Origin: UBA952 sp044361535
Lineage (GTDB): Bacteria; Bacteroidota; Bacteroidia; Flavobacteriales_D; Crocinitomicaceae
NCBI GenBank assembly: GCA_044361535.1
Contig: JBIKIQ010000014.1
Coordinates: 28,988 to 92,987, forward strand
Direction: 5' to 3'
Length of the DNA: 64,000 nucleotides
Within the stretch, counting starts at the first letter, position 1. The number at the start of each line of letters is the position of its first letter. Under the pieces are notes generated by a model. It did not search any database and was not told the DNA's origin. It saw only the letters and a program-made list of their open reading frames with translations. This document shows positions 1-8,511 of the stretch, piece after piece. Made by a program: the position numbers and the translations under genes.

Positions 1-9
1 TCAATTATA

Positions 10-17
10 TATATTTG
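10..17 (+). promoter_or_regulatory. Putative Bacteroidota -7 box
   Basis: The octamer TATATTTG matches the TAnnTTTG -7 consensus of the Bacteroidota primary sigma factor and lies 14 bases before the first ATG of the window. No clear -33 TTG element can be judged because the window begins here. The match is short and could be chance in AT-rich DNA. Confidence 0.35.
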
Positions 18-31
18 ATAAAAAAATAGTC

Positions 32-1096
32 ATGGCAAAAATTAAAACTATACTTCCTTGGACATTTAGAATTATTTTGTCCTTTTTGTTTCTTTTATCA
101 GCAGCATCTAAATTATATCCAAGTCCGTATTTTGGAATAACCATGTTTGAAGTTAAACAACTTATTCCAATGGGATTCAATGCCTGTTTCGCTCCCTATT
201 TTTCTCGTTTTATTATTGGCGCAGAAATCTCTTTAGGACTAGCATTGTTGTTGCCTCATTTTTTAAGAACTATTGTAATTCCAATTAGCACATTGCTTTT
301 GGTCATTTTTGTTGGACATTTAAGTTATGAAATTATTCAAACAGGAAATCAAGGGAACTGTGGGTGTTTTGGAGCTTTGTTACCTATGACACCTCTTCAA
401 GCTATTTTAAAAAATTTAGCAGCCATTGCAATGCTTGTTTACCTTTATTTCAACGTTAATGACCGTGAAAAAGGAAAAAATAATTTCTTCATTCTTACCT
501 CGCTATTCTTAGGCTCGACCCTTTTTATGTTTGGATTAACGCCTATAGAAAAATGCGAAAGTACAAACACTGTAAATTCTCAAAACATCATCATTAACCC
601 TGAAAATATAGATGATACAACAGAAAATGAAATTGTGCAAAGTAACAATAATGTAGCTGTAAAATCAGACACAACACAAAAGAAGGTAGAGAATACAGGT
701 CCTAAAAAAGTAGTATCTGCTTTTGGTAAATTAGTACCTGGAATAGACAATGGAAAAAAACTATTGTGTTTCTTCGCGCCGGGATGTGATCATTGTCAGG
801 CAGCTGCAAAATCTATTTCTCAAATGAGTAAAACAATACCAGGTTTCCCTCAAGTTCATATTGTTTTCATGGAGGAAGAAACAGAAAAAATTCCAGATTT
901 CTTTAAAAATGCAGGAAAATCCTTTCCTTATCAGATACTTGGAATTGCAAAATTCGTGACTACGATGGGTACTTCTAGAGACACTCCTGGGGTAGTCCTT
1001 ATGTGGAATGGGAATATTATTAAGTTTTTTGATGGCACTAATGCAAATCAATTCGATTCCGCAAAACTAAAGGCTGAATTATCAAAAATGCAATAA
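32..1096 (+). CDS. MauE/DoxX-like membrane protein fused to a thioredoxin-like domain
   Basis: The first ~150 residues hold four hydrophobic segments and the motif NCGCFG (Cys110, Cys112), as in MauE/DoxX-family membrane proteins. After a charged, low-complexity linker (~180-230) comes a thioredoxin-like domain with the active-site type motif CDHC (Cys252, Cys255) preceded by FFAPG. The arrangement suggests a membrane thiol-disulfide exchange protein, with electrons passing between the membrane cysteines and the thioredoxin domain; this is inferred from the two domains. The thioredoxin part would lie on the periplasmic side if the topology follows MauE. Proteins of similar layout are, as far as I recall, common in Bacteroidota. 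The next gene starts 76 bases later with its own promoter box. Confidence 0.75.
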   Translation: MAKIKTILPWTFRIILSFLFLLSAASKLYPSPYFGITMFEVKQLIPMGFNACFAPYFSRFIIGAEISLGLALLLPHFLRTIVIPISTLLLVIFVGHLSYEIIQTGNQGNCGCFGALLPMTPLQAILKNLAAIAMLVYLYFNVNDREKGKNNFFILTSLFLGSTLFMFGLTPIEKCESTNTVNSQNIIINPENIDDTTENEIVQSNNNVAVKSDTTQKKVENTGPKKVVSAFGKLVPGIDNGKKLLCFFAPGCDHCQAAAKSISQMSKTIPGFPQVHIVFMEEETEKIPDFFKNAGKSFPYQILGIAKFVTTMGTSRDTPGVVLMWNGNIIKFFDGTNANQFDSAKLKAELSKMQ

Positions 1097-1150
1097 GGAG
1101 AGACTCTAAACCTCATTTTTCTAAAAGACCATCTGCATTAAATAAAACGT

Positions 1151-1158
1151 TAATTTTG
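1151..1158 (+). promoter_or_regulatory. Putative -7 box for the S9 peptidase gene
   Basis: TAATTTTG fits TAnnTTTG and ends 14 bases before the ATG, so the transcript would have a very short leader. No convincing -33 element was found upstream. Confidence 0.4.
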
Positions 1159-1172
1159 AAGAAATTTTCTTC

Positions 1173-3266
1173 ATGAATAAGATTTCGTTTTTACTAATTA
1201 GCATATCATTAGTCTCCTTTTCTATGGCTCAAAATCCACAACCTATTGCTACCAAAAAAAGCAAGCAACTAACCATTCACAATCATACTCGAATTGATGA
1301 TTATTATTGGATGAATGAACGTGATTCAAAACCTGTCTTGGACCATTTAAAATTGGAAAACGAATACACGGAAAACTATTTCAAGCCACTTCAAGGATTG
1401 GTTGGGGGCCTAATGAAAGAATTTGACGAACGAATAAACCCAAACGAGGTTAGTTCACCTTTTAAACTTAACAGCCGCATCTATCAAGTAAAAAACATCG
1501 AAGGAAAAGATTATCAACAAATTGTGCTTATTGATGGCACAAAAGAAACGTTATTCCTTGATGAAAATGAACGAGCAAAAGGTCATTCTTTTTATGAGTT
1601 AGCTGATTGGAACCCATCTCCCAATAACGAATTATTGGCATTAAGTGAAGATTTTGTTGGAAGAAGAAAGTACAATATTACATTTCGGCAAAATAAAACC
1701 GGAAAATTTTTGAAGGATAAAATTTCAGATGTAAGTGGAGGATTGGTGTGGGCGAATGACAATAAGACTGTTTTTTATGTAAAAAAGAACCCCCAAACGC
1801 TAAGAGAATTTCAGATTTATCGGCACGAATTAGGTACAGATTCAAAAAATGACGTTTTAATTTATGAGGAAAAAGATGAATTATACAGTGTAGGAATAGG
1901 AAAAACACTAACCAATGCGTACTTGGTGATTTATTCCTACAGTTCCACAACTTCAGAAATGCAACTTATTGATGCAAATAAACCAACAGAAAAACCTGTT
2001 TTATTCTTGAATCGTGAAAAAGGGCATTTGTATGAAATTGCTCATCACGAAAATGGATTTTACATTTTGAGTAATAAAAATGCGATTAACAAACGTCTTT
2101 TATATTCAGCAACTATTCCATCAAGTGTAGAATCTTGCACGGAAATTAAAGCTCATGATCCAAATACACTTTTGGAAGGAATGGCTGTATTCAAAAACTA
2201 TCTATTGATTGAGGAGAGAAATAATGGGTTATTGAAGATAAAATTGAAGAATTTGCAATCAAATGAAGAAAAATATATTTCAATAAATGAAGAAACCTAT
2301 TTTCTGGGATTAGGCTTGAATGATGACTATAATTCGAATGAGATATTTTATTCATACAATTCAATGACAACACCATCAACTGTTTACAAATACGATATGG
2401 CTTCAGGTGAAAAGGTTGTGTGGCATCAAAAAGAACTATTAGATAAAACTTTCAAACCTGAGAATTATGAATCGAAACGGATTTGGGCTGTTGCAAATGA
2501 TGGTTCTAAAATTCCTGTTTGCCTTGTTTATAAAAAAGGATTGGATTTAGCAACGGCTCCATGTCTTTTATACGGATATGGATCCTACGGATATACACTT
2601 CCTGATGTTTTCAGTGCCACCCGATTAAGCTTATTGAACAGAGGTTTTGTGTATGCAACTGCTCATATTCGCGGAAGCAAATATATGGGCGAAGAGTGGT
2701 ACGAAAATGGAAAATTCCAAAAAAAGATAAATACGTTCACTGATTTTATAAATTCAGCTGAATTTCTTGGAAATATGGGCTACTGTAATAAAAATAAAAT
2801 ATATGCACAAGGTGGAAGTGCAGGCGGCTTGCTTATGGGAGCTATCACTAATATGGCACCGTATCTATGGAAAGGAATTATATCACAAGTTCCATTTGTT
2901 GACGTTGTAACAACTATGCTGGATGAGTCTATACCACTTACAACAGGGGAATACGAAGAATGGGGCAATCCTAATGACAAAGATTTCTATAATTACATGT
3001 TAAAATATTCACCTTATGACAATATTTACAAGATGGATTACCCGGCAATTTATGTCACAACAGGTTATCATGATTCACAAGTACAGTATTGGGAACCAAT
3101 GAAATATATTGCAAAATTACGTGAATATAGAACCAACGAAAATCCACTTATTTTTGAATGCAATATGGATGCAGGACATGGCGGTGGTTCTGGAAGAACA
3201 AATGAACGATTAGAAGTAGCAAAAGTATATGCATTTATCCTCAATTTGGAAGGTATTAACAAGTAG
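1173..3266 (+). CDS. ptrB: S9A prolyl oligopeptidase family serine peptidase (oligopeptidase B-like)
   Basis: A 697-residue exported peptidase. An N-terminal signal peptide ends near SMAQ (residue ~20). The middle (~80-420) is the expected beta-propeller region and the C-terminal third is the alpha/beta hydrolase domain. The nucleophile lies in GGSAGG (Ser549), the acid is probably Asp634 in YHDSQV, and the histidine is His669 in GHGGGSGR. The start of the mature protein (DDYYWM) and the HDSQVQYWEP segment are typical of oligopeptidase B, which cleaves short peptides after basic residues. The signal peptide places this version in the periplasm. Length is normal for the family. The gene's last 38 bases overlap the next gene. 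Confidence 0.88.
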   Translation: MNKISFLLISISLVSFSMAQNPQPIATKKSKQLTIHNHTRIDDYYWMNERDSKPVLDHLKLENEYTENYFKPLQGLVGGLMKEFDERINPNEVSSPFKLNSRIYQVKNIEGKDYQQIVLIDGTKETLFLDENERAKGHSFYELADWNPSPNNELLALSEDFVGRRKYNITFRQNKTGKFLKDKISDVSGGLVWANDNKTVFYVKKNPQTLREFQIYRHELGTDSKNDVLIYEEKDELYSVGIGKTLTNAYLVIYSYSSTTSEMQLIDANKPTEKPVLFLNREKGHLYEIAHHENGFYILSNKNAINKRLLYSATIPSSVESCTEIKAHDPNTLLEGMAVFKNYLLIEERNNGLLKIKLKNLQSNEEKYISINEETYFLGLGLNDDYNSNEIFYSYNSMTTPSTVYKYDMASGEKVVWHQKELLDKTFKPENYESKRIWAVANDGSKIPVCLVYKKGLDLATAPCLLYGYGSYGYTLPDVFSATRLSLLNRGFVYATAHIRGSKYMGEEWYENGKFQKKINTFTDFINSAEFLGNMGYCNKNKIYAQGGSAGGLLMGAITNMAPYLWKGIISQVPFVDVVTTMLDESIPLTTGEYEEWGNPNDKDFYNYMLKYSPYDNIYKMDYPAIYVTTGYHDSQVQYWEPMKYIAKLREYRTNENPLIFECNMDAGHGGGSGRTNERLEVAKVYAFILNLEGINK

Positions 3267-4218
3267 TATTTTTCTACTAGTTTTTAATTTAGGACTATGT
3301 CAAAAAGATAGTTCATCCAAAATTACAGACTTCAAAAAAAACCTTGTTATTTATTCTGACTTAGGATTTACATCTGCTCCATTTACTATTAGTTATCCAT
3401 TTTCAAATGAAATAAATCAAATAGCTTATAAAAATAATTTCAAAACTTTCCTTGGTCTTGGTGTATCTTATAGATGGTTTTCACTACGTATTGGATTCCC
3501 CATATTGTCAAGTTTCAGACCCGTTGAAAAATATGGAAATACCAAGCAATTTAATTTTGGATTTGATTACTCTCTTTACAAAACATATTGCGATTTAGAA
3601 TTCAAGTATTTAGAGGGATATGCCATTCAAAAAGCTAATCGATGGGATTCATCCATGACACCAAATGATATACAAGAAAACTTAGTGTCATTCAATTTAG
3701 CATTAAACGGTTGGTATTTTCATGACAAAAACTTCAAAATGAATGCCTTATTAGGTAAAAGAGCTCATTACAATCAGGAAGTAAAAACATGGTATATCAA
3801 AGGAACGATGAACCTTTTTGGTCTCAATAATAAAAATAATACACTAATTCCTGAACAACTTATTGACGATTCTAATTCAAAAACTGCAATTACTACAACG
3901 CAATCTTTTGACTTTGGATTAATTCCGGGCTACGCATATGTTAATAGAATAAAGAATTGGCAATTTGCAGGTTGGTTTGGTTTTGGGCCTGTAATTCAGT
4001 CTAAATTTTATACTTATTCTGGAAATACAAGAGGGTACTTAGGATTAGCTCCAAGATATGATTTTCGAATTATGGGTGGCTATTCTAAGTCTGAATACTT
4101 TATTTTTCTTGTAACCGATTTTGATAATAAGTCGGTGAGATTTTCAGATTTAGTTGTGCGTCAATATTTTTACAGCATTAAATTAATTGGTGGATATCGC
4201 TTCGGTATTAAAAAATAA
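3229..4218 (+). CDS. DUF4421-like outer membrane beta-barrel protein
   Basis: The product of 329 residues starts with a signal peptide (cleavage expected near LGLC-Q, residue ~25). It continues with alternating hydrophobic and aromatic strands typical of Bacteroidota outer-membrane barrels, ending with the strand IKLIGGYRFGIKK. The patterns YRWFSLRIGFP and the late VRQYFYSIKLIGGYRFG resemble the uncharacterised DUF4421 family; this is from memory of the family. The ATG chosen lies inside the preceding gene (38-base overlap) and is needed to give a complete signal peptide. The function is unknown. It converges on the polysaccharide export genes with a gap of only 5 bases. Confidence 0.65.
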   Translation: MHLSSIWKVLTSSIFLLVFNLGLCQKDSSSKITDFKKNLVIYSDLGFTSAPFTISYPFSNEINQIAYKNNFKTFLGLGVSYRWFSLRIGFPILSSFRPVEKYGNTKQFNFGFDYSLYKTYCDLEFKYLEGYAIQKANRWDSSMTPNDIQENLVSFNLALNGWYFHDKNFKMNALLGKRAHYNQEVKTWYIKGTMNLFGLNNKNNTLIPEQLIDDSNSKTAITTTQSFDFGLIPGYAYVNRIKNWQFAGWFGFGPVIQSKFYTYSGNTRGYLGLAPRYDFRIMGGYSKSEYFIFLVTDFDNKSVRFSDLVVRQYFYSIKLIGGYRFGIKK

Positions 4219-4223
4219 ATCCA

Positions 4224-6656
4224 TTATTTAAACAACTTTTTGATTTTGGAAACAATCTTACTCCAAAATGGCTTTTTATCTTCCATATAATATCCTTGGG
4301 TATACCCATATCCGTATCCATACCCGTAACCATATCCATAGCCGTAGCCGTAGCCTTTCGAACCATAGGTTCCATTCAGTAAGACGGCCATATTATTAAG
4401 TCTTTTTTCCTGAAACAAGTCAGCTGCAATATTTAACATTTTTCGCGGGAGTTGATTAGCGCGAACTACGTAAACGGTTACATCAGCATATTGAGAAATT
4501 AACAACGTATCTGTTACAATTCCCACAGGTGCAGTATCAACTAAAATAAAATCAAAATCTTTCTCAGCTTGCTTAAACATCGAATCAATTCTTGAATTCA
4601 TTAACAATTCAGAAGGATTGGGAGGAATATCTCCAGAAGGAAAAATGTATAAATTTGGGTCTAAGTCTGATTGATATATAAAATCATAAATAGATGTAGT
4701 TTGGTCAACAATGTAATTTGTGATCCCTTTGGATTTTTCTTTTCCCAAATACTGTTCAAGCTTTGGGGCCCTTAAGTCCATTCCAAGCAACAAAACTTTT
4801 TTTCCTGATAATGCAATTGAAAGCGAAAAATTAACAGCAGTAAAAGATTTCCCCTCCTTTGCAACAGTTGATGTTATAAATATAAAGTTCCCCTTTTCTT
4901 TTTGCTTTGAAGATCGGAGTAAAAAGTCAGCATTGGTTCGCAAACTTCTAAATGATTCTGAAATTGCGGTTTTACTACCCCTTGAAATGACAATATTCTT
5001 ATTTTTTTCACCCAACGGAATATTCCCGAGATATGGCAGGTTTAATCGTGAAATATCTGCTTTGCTGTATACTTTATCTCGAAGTAGATTTTTAAGATAG
5101 ATAAATAAAATCGTAAAAAATAGTGCTGCCGAAATAAAGCTAATATAAACGGTTGGTATATTTGGTGAAATTGGAACATTGCTGCCAAAAGAATTATCAA
5201 TAACCTTAGCATTTCCGATTTTTGCAGCCATGGCAATTTGTGCCTCCTCCATTTTTTCCAATAAATAAAGAAATAGGGATTCTTTTATCTTTTGCTGTCT
5301 TGATAGCTCCCAATATTCTTTAAATTTCCTAGGTGTTTCAGACATTCGACCAAGCACTTCATTTTCGCTTGAATTTAGTTCAGTCAATTGTTCCTTTTGA
5401 GCGTCAATGATATTCCGTAAACTCTTTTCAATATTCTTCTTTGTTTCCGATAATTTGAAATTTATATTTTGAATTTTCTGATTTTTTTCAGTAACGGTTT
5501 TGAGTAGCTCACTTCGTTGAAAAATCAATTTATTATATTCTTCTACCGACTTATCAATATTCAAATCAATGCCACCAAGATTTACATCGATAGGATCATA
5601 TTTATTACCTTCGTTCTGAATATTCTTGAGCATTAATTTTCTAATCTCATTCTCGGTTGATGCATCTATAATTTTCTTACTCAGGTCTGTTTTAAAAATA
5701 AAATCATACTCTGTTTCTTTTTCAAGGTCAACGATGTTCTTTGAGTTTTTAAACTTCAATATTTTGCTCTCAATAGAATCTAATTCAGAATTAAGAATTC
5801 TTGACCTCTCTGAAATAAAATTGCGCGTATTTTCGGAAACAATTTTTTTATCAATGATTGCATCAATATTGTAAAATTCAATCAATTTATCAATCACCTT
5901 AATTCCTTTATCTTGGCATCTGGTCTTCAAAGTAATATTCAATACAGTTGAGCTTGAACTTTCTTGTTCAACGGTTAAATTTGATACAATCTTTTGAGTA
6001 GCTAAATCTTCCGTAAGTACCTTAACCAAAATATTCCTCGAAAAATACTGTTTCAAATTTTCACTTTTTGGTTTAAGTGAAAATTTTAGGCCTCGGTATG
6101 TAATTAAGGAATTAAAATTAGCTGTTTGTACAACCTTTTCCTCAAGATCAAGAATGTAGAAACTAGTAGCATCTTTTATTTTTATAATAAAACTAAGATT
6201 GATCGTGTTAACCGAGGTATCCTTTAAAAGTATGCTAAACGGTCTATTTTCAAAAATTTCTCGTTGTTGAAAACCGGTTAAACTTCCTTTGGAGTAATAT
6301 TCAATATTCAGATTAAGTTCTTTAACAACCTTTGAAATTAAACTTCGTGATTTTAAAATTGATTTCTCGTTATCAACTGAATTAAAATTGTTGAAAATTT
6401 CTAAATCTTCAAATGCGGAATATTCCGTTTGACCAGTGTTTTTCTTCTCGTTATTTTTAATTAAAATTTTTGCGTTTGATTGAAATACGGGTACTGAATA
6501 GCGCAGGTAGGTGATGCTTGCTACTATTGCAATACCTATAAAAAATAGAAACATTTTCCAATGGGATGCATAATCGAGCAAAACCTCTTTGAATGTGCGT
6601 GTCTTTAGTGCAGTCGAATTTTCAACCTTCTCCTCTACCAAGTTAAACTGATTCAT
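4224..6656 (-). CDS. wzc: Wzc-like polysaccharide co-polymerase with BY-kinase domain
   Basis: An 810-residue inner-membrane protein controlling polymerisation and export of a surface polysaccharide. It has a transmembrane segment at ~33-53, a long periplasmic coiled-coil region, a second segment at ~500-525, and a C-terminal bacterial tyrosine kinase. The kinase shows Walker A AKEGKS (Lys603, Ser604), a Walker A' segment LLLGMDLRAP, and Walker B ILVDTAP (Asp ~707). The tail carries nine Gly-Tyr dipeptides (768-785) followed by YY, the tyrosine cluster that such kinases autophosphorylate. Start and stop overlap the upstream export gene by one base (TAATG), indicating translational coupling. 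The likely partner phosphatase is the CpsB-type gene 35 kb away. Confidence 0.92.
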   Translation of the reverse strand: MNQFNLVEEKVENSTALKTRTFKEVLLDYASHWKMFLFFIGIAIVASITYLRYSVPVFQSNAKILIKNNEKKNTGQTEYSAFEDLEIFNNFNSVDNEKSILKSRSLISKVVKELNLNIEYYSKGSLTGFQQREIFENRPFSILLKDTSVNTINLSFIIKIKDATSFYILDLEEKVVQTANFNSLITYRGLKFSLKPKSENLKQYFSRNILVKVLTEDLATQKIVSNLTVEQESSSSTVLNITLKTRCQDKGIKVIDKLIEFYNIDAIIDKKIVSENTRNFISERSRILNSELDSIESKILKFKNSKNIVDLEKETEYDFIFKTDLSKKIIDASTENEIRKLMLKNIQNEGNKYDPIDVNLGGIDLNIDKSVEEYNKLIFQRSELLKTVTEKNQKIQNINFKLSETKKNIEKSLRNIIDAQKEQLTELNSSENEVLGRMSETPRKFKEYWELSRQQKIKESLFLYLLEKMEEAQIAMAAKIGNAKVIDNSFGSNVPISPNIPTVYISFISAALFFTILFIYLKNLLRDKVYSKADISRLNLPYLGNIPLGEKNKNIVISRGSKTAISESFRSLRTNADFLLRSSKQKEKGNFIFITSTVAKEGKSFTAVNFSLSIALSGKKVLLLGMDLRAPKLEQYLGKEKSKGITNYIVDQTTSIYDFIYQSDLDPNLYIFPSGDIPPNPSELLMNSRIDSMFKQAEKDFDFILVDTAPVGIVTDTLLISQYADVTVYVVRANQLPRKMLNIAADLFQEKRLNNMAVLLNGTYGSKGYGYGYGYGYGYGYGYGYTQGYYMEDKKPFWSKIVSKIKKLFK
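4302..4355 (-). repeat. (Gly-Tyr)9 coding repeat in the kinase tail
   Basis: Nine six-base units encode Gly-Tyr dipeptides. All four glycine codons and both tyrosine codons are used, so the repetition is kept at protein level and not as a perfect DNA repeat. Confidence 0.9.
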
Positions 6657-7444
6657 TATTGCTTGATTAGATTAAAAAAGGTTACGATTAAAGAAAGAGA
6701 GGAAATCGCTGGTAGATAATATTGAGCATAATTTATTTGGTTTAATCTAACTGATGTTGTAGACACAAAAAGAAGGTCATTTTGTTTGAGATAATAATAC
6801 TCTTTTCCGAAATGATTTGATTGAGTTAAATCTATAATATACTCCTTTTGCCTTCCATTATCCGTCCTAATTAACTTTACATTTTTTCTATTACCTGAAT
6901 AATTTAAATCACCTGCCAAAGCAATCACTTCAAATAGTGTAATTCTATCATTTGGTATTTGATAAATACCTGGTAATTTCACATCACCTAAAATTGACAC
7001 CTTAAAGTTTAACAGTTGAATATAGACGATTGGATCAATAATATATTCTTTCAATAGAGCTCTCAATTCTTCTTGTAGTTCAAATTTAGCTTTACCAGCC
7101 GCCTTGACCTTTCCAATATTTGGAACATCGATAAATCCTAAGGTATCAATGGTAAATCCATTTTGAATTGGACTTCCAGAATTATAAGTCTGATTGGTTC
7201 TAATGTTTTGTGAAGAGAAGGGGGCAAAAAGTTCATTTACGTCCTTGCTTGTAGTGTAAATAGAAATATCAAGAATATCTCCTGTTTCAAAAATCGGCCC
7301 TGTATATCTGAATTTAGAAATTTTTAAACTATCCGATAAACCCTGCTGTTGCTGGAAATAGTTGATTTTAGAGGTAGTCACACACGAACCAAGTGAAATC
7401 ACAAGAATAACTACGAAAAACAAATAATAAAGAGGTTTAATCAT
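6656..7444 (-). CDS. wza: Wza-like polysaccharide export lipoprotein
   Basis: A lipoprotein signal ends at LGSC (Cys21). It is followed by a polysaccharide export (PES) domain (~50-150, with FETGDILDISIY) and an SLBB-type domain (~155-240, with ILGDVKLPGIYQ). Together these mark the outer-membrane secretin-like component that passes capsule or exopolysaccharide to the surface. A hydrophobic stretch at the C-terminus (~240-258) agrees with the Bacteroidota form of the family. It sits between the sugar transferase (4-base ATGA overlap) and the kinase (1-base overlap), so the three are one operon. Confidence 0.9.
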   Translation of the reverse strand: MIKPLYYLFFVVILVISLGSCVTTSKINYFQQQQGLSDSLKISKFRYTGPIFETGDILDISIYTTSKDVNELFAPFSSQNIRTNQTYNSGSPIQNGFTIDTLGFIDVPNIGKVKAAGKAKFELQEELRALLKEYIIDPIVYIQLLNFKVSILGDVKLPGIYQIPNDRITLFEVIALAGDLNYSGNRKNVKLIRTDNGRQKEYIIDLTQSNHFGKEYYYLKQNDLLFVSTTSVRLNQINYAQYYLPAISSLSLIVTFFNLIKQ

Positions 7445-8340
7445 GAACTTCTTTTACGTTTTACAATGATACAATAAATAGCTAAAAAAAAATAATGAAA
7501 ATCGACAAATTTATTTCTTGAATAATCATTCATATAAATATCATCCGCTTTAACAACTTCTTCTACACTTGACCTCATATCTAAGGAAACATAGGGAGGA
7601 ATACAACCTGGTTTGAAATTTAATCTTCTATTCTTTATGTATTCAGGTAATTCATCAAAATAGGCTTCACCTACGGGTCTTAGTCCAACTAATTTTAAGT
7701 CTCTTTTTACCAAATTATATAATTGAGGTAATTCGTCTATCCAAAATTTACGCAAAAGTCTACCCCATTTTGTGATTCGAAAGTCATTGGATATTTTTCC
7801 GCTCGAATTGAACCCATAATTTTGAATCATATATTTGTGAATGTATTCCGAATAAGAATGCATTGTACGAATTTTATAAATTTTAATTTTCTTTCCATTA
7901 AGGCCTAATCGTTCAATGGAAATAATCAACCCTGTATCAACTTTTTGTGCAAATCCTTCAGATACTTTCTGTATTTTAAAAGAATGAAAACCAGACTCTT
8001 GCGAAAATGAAAGTATATCAAATCCATTATAAATAAATCTTCCAAGTATTTCGGCTTTTGACATAAACTTACTTGAATTAAACCCAAAAATATTATAAAG
8101 CTTATTGAAAAAATAAATCTTTGGTAAAAATCGAAAAAAGAAAAATTCTGCCATAGAAAAGAATATTCCAATAACCGGAAGTTTCCTAAGTTTTCTTCTC
8201 CTTTTCCAATCTTCTAAAGTTACAATATTTCCAATGACAATGCAATTAATATCCGCTGAATAGCTCTTCAGTAATAAATTGACATCTCTGAAATTATCTA
8301 AATTTTCATCCAGCGTATATTGAACCTTTTTTTCTTCCAA
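7441..8340 (-). CDS. Initiating sugar transferase (bacterial sugar transferase family)
   Basis: The C-terminal half carries the hallmark motifs of polyisoprenyl-phosphate sugar-1-phosphate transferases: YKIRTM (155-160), the WIDELPQLYN block (~200-209) and VGLRPV (218-223). It would load the first sugar phosphate on undecaprenyl phosphate. The N-terminal ~130 residues are unusual: the usual four membrane segments are absent and only one hydrophobic, Phe-rich stretch (~55-80) could anchor it. The family's PGCIPP segment is present. It is the first gene of the export operon and is divergent from the T9SS-secreted protein gene. Substrate cannot be told from sequence. Confidence 0.82.
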   Translation of the reverse strand: MEEKKVQYTLDENLDNFRDVNLLLKSYSADINCIVIGNIVTLEDWKRRRKLRKLPVIGIFFSMAEFFFFRFLPKIYFFNKLYNIFGFNSSKFMSKAEILGRFIYNGFDILSFSQESGFHSFKIQKVSEGFAQKVDTGLIISIERLGLNGKKIKIYKIRTMHSYSEYIHKYMIQNYGFNSSGKISNDFRITKWGRLLRKFWIDELPQLYNLVKRDLKLVGLRPVGEAYFDELPEYIKNRRLNFKPGCIPPYVSLDMRSSVEEVVKADDIYMNDYSRNKFVDFHYFFLAIYCIIVKRKRSS

Positions 8341-8511
8341 ACTTCTACTCTTATAAATCCTACATTAAATTAGAAAATGTTTTAAATGCAGCTTATTAGT
8401 TTTTCACCAAATTTTACTATATTTACTTTAAATTTAAAGAAGGTTATCTCAAACTATTTTGATAATACTTTAATTCTACGAGTCAATTTAAATTTTGTTT
8501 AACATTCTGTC
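8341..8511. other. Divergent intergenic region
   Basis: This AT-rich spacer of 171 bases lies between the starts of the sugar transferase (-) and the secreted repeat protein (+) and must hold promoters for both. I found no perfect TAnnTTTG box in either direction; a near match (AAATTTTG) lies about 15 bases before the plus-strand gene. No hairpin stands out. Confidence 0.5.

Noticed and set aside
4302..4355. Gly-Tyr tract as a phase-variable microsatellite
   Set aside because: The codons are mixed, so the DNA is not a perfect repeat; slippage-based switching is unlikely.
4720..5100. Open frame of 126 residues on the plus strand inside wzc
   Set aside because: It is antisense to the conserved kinase domain and is explained as a shadow frame.
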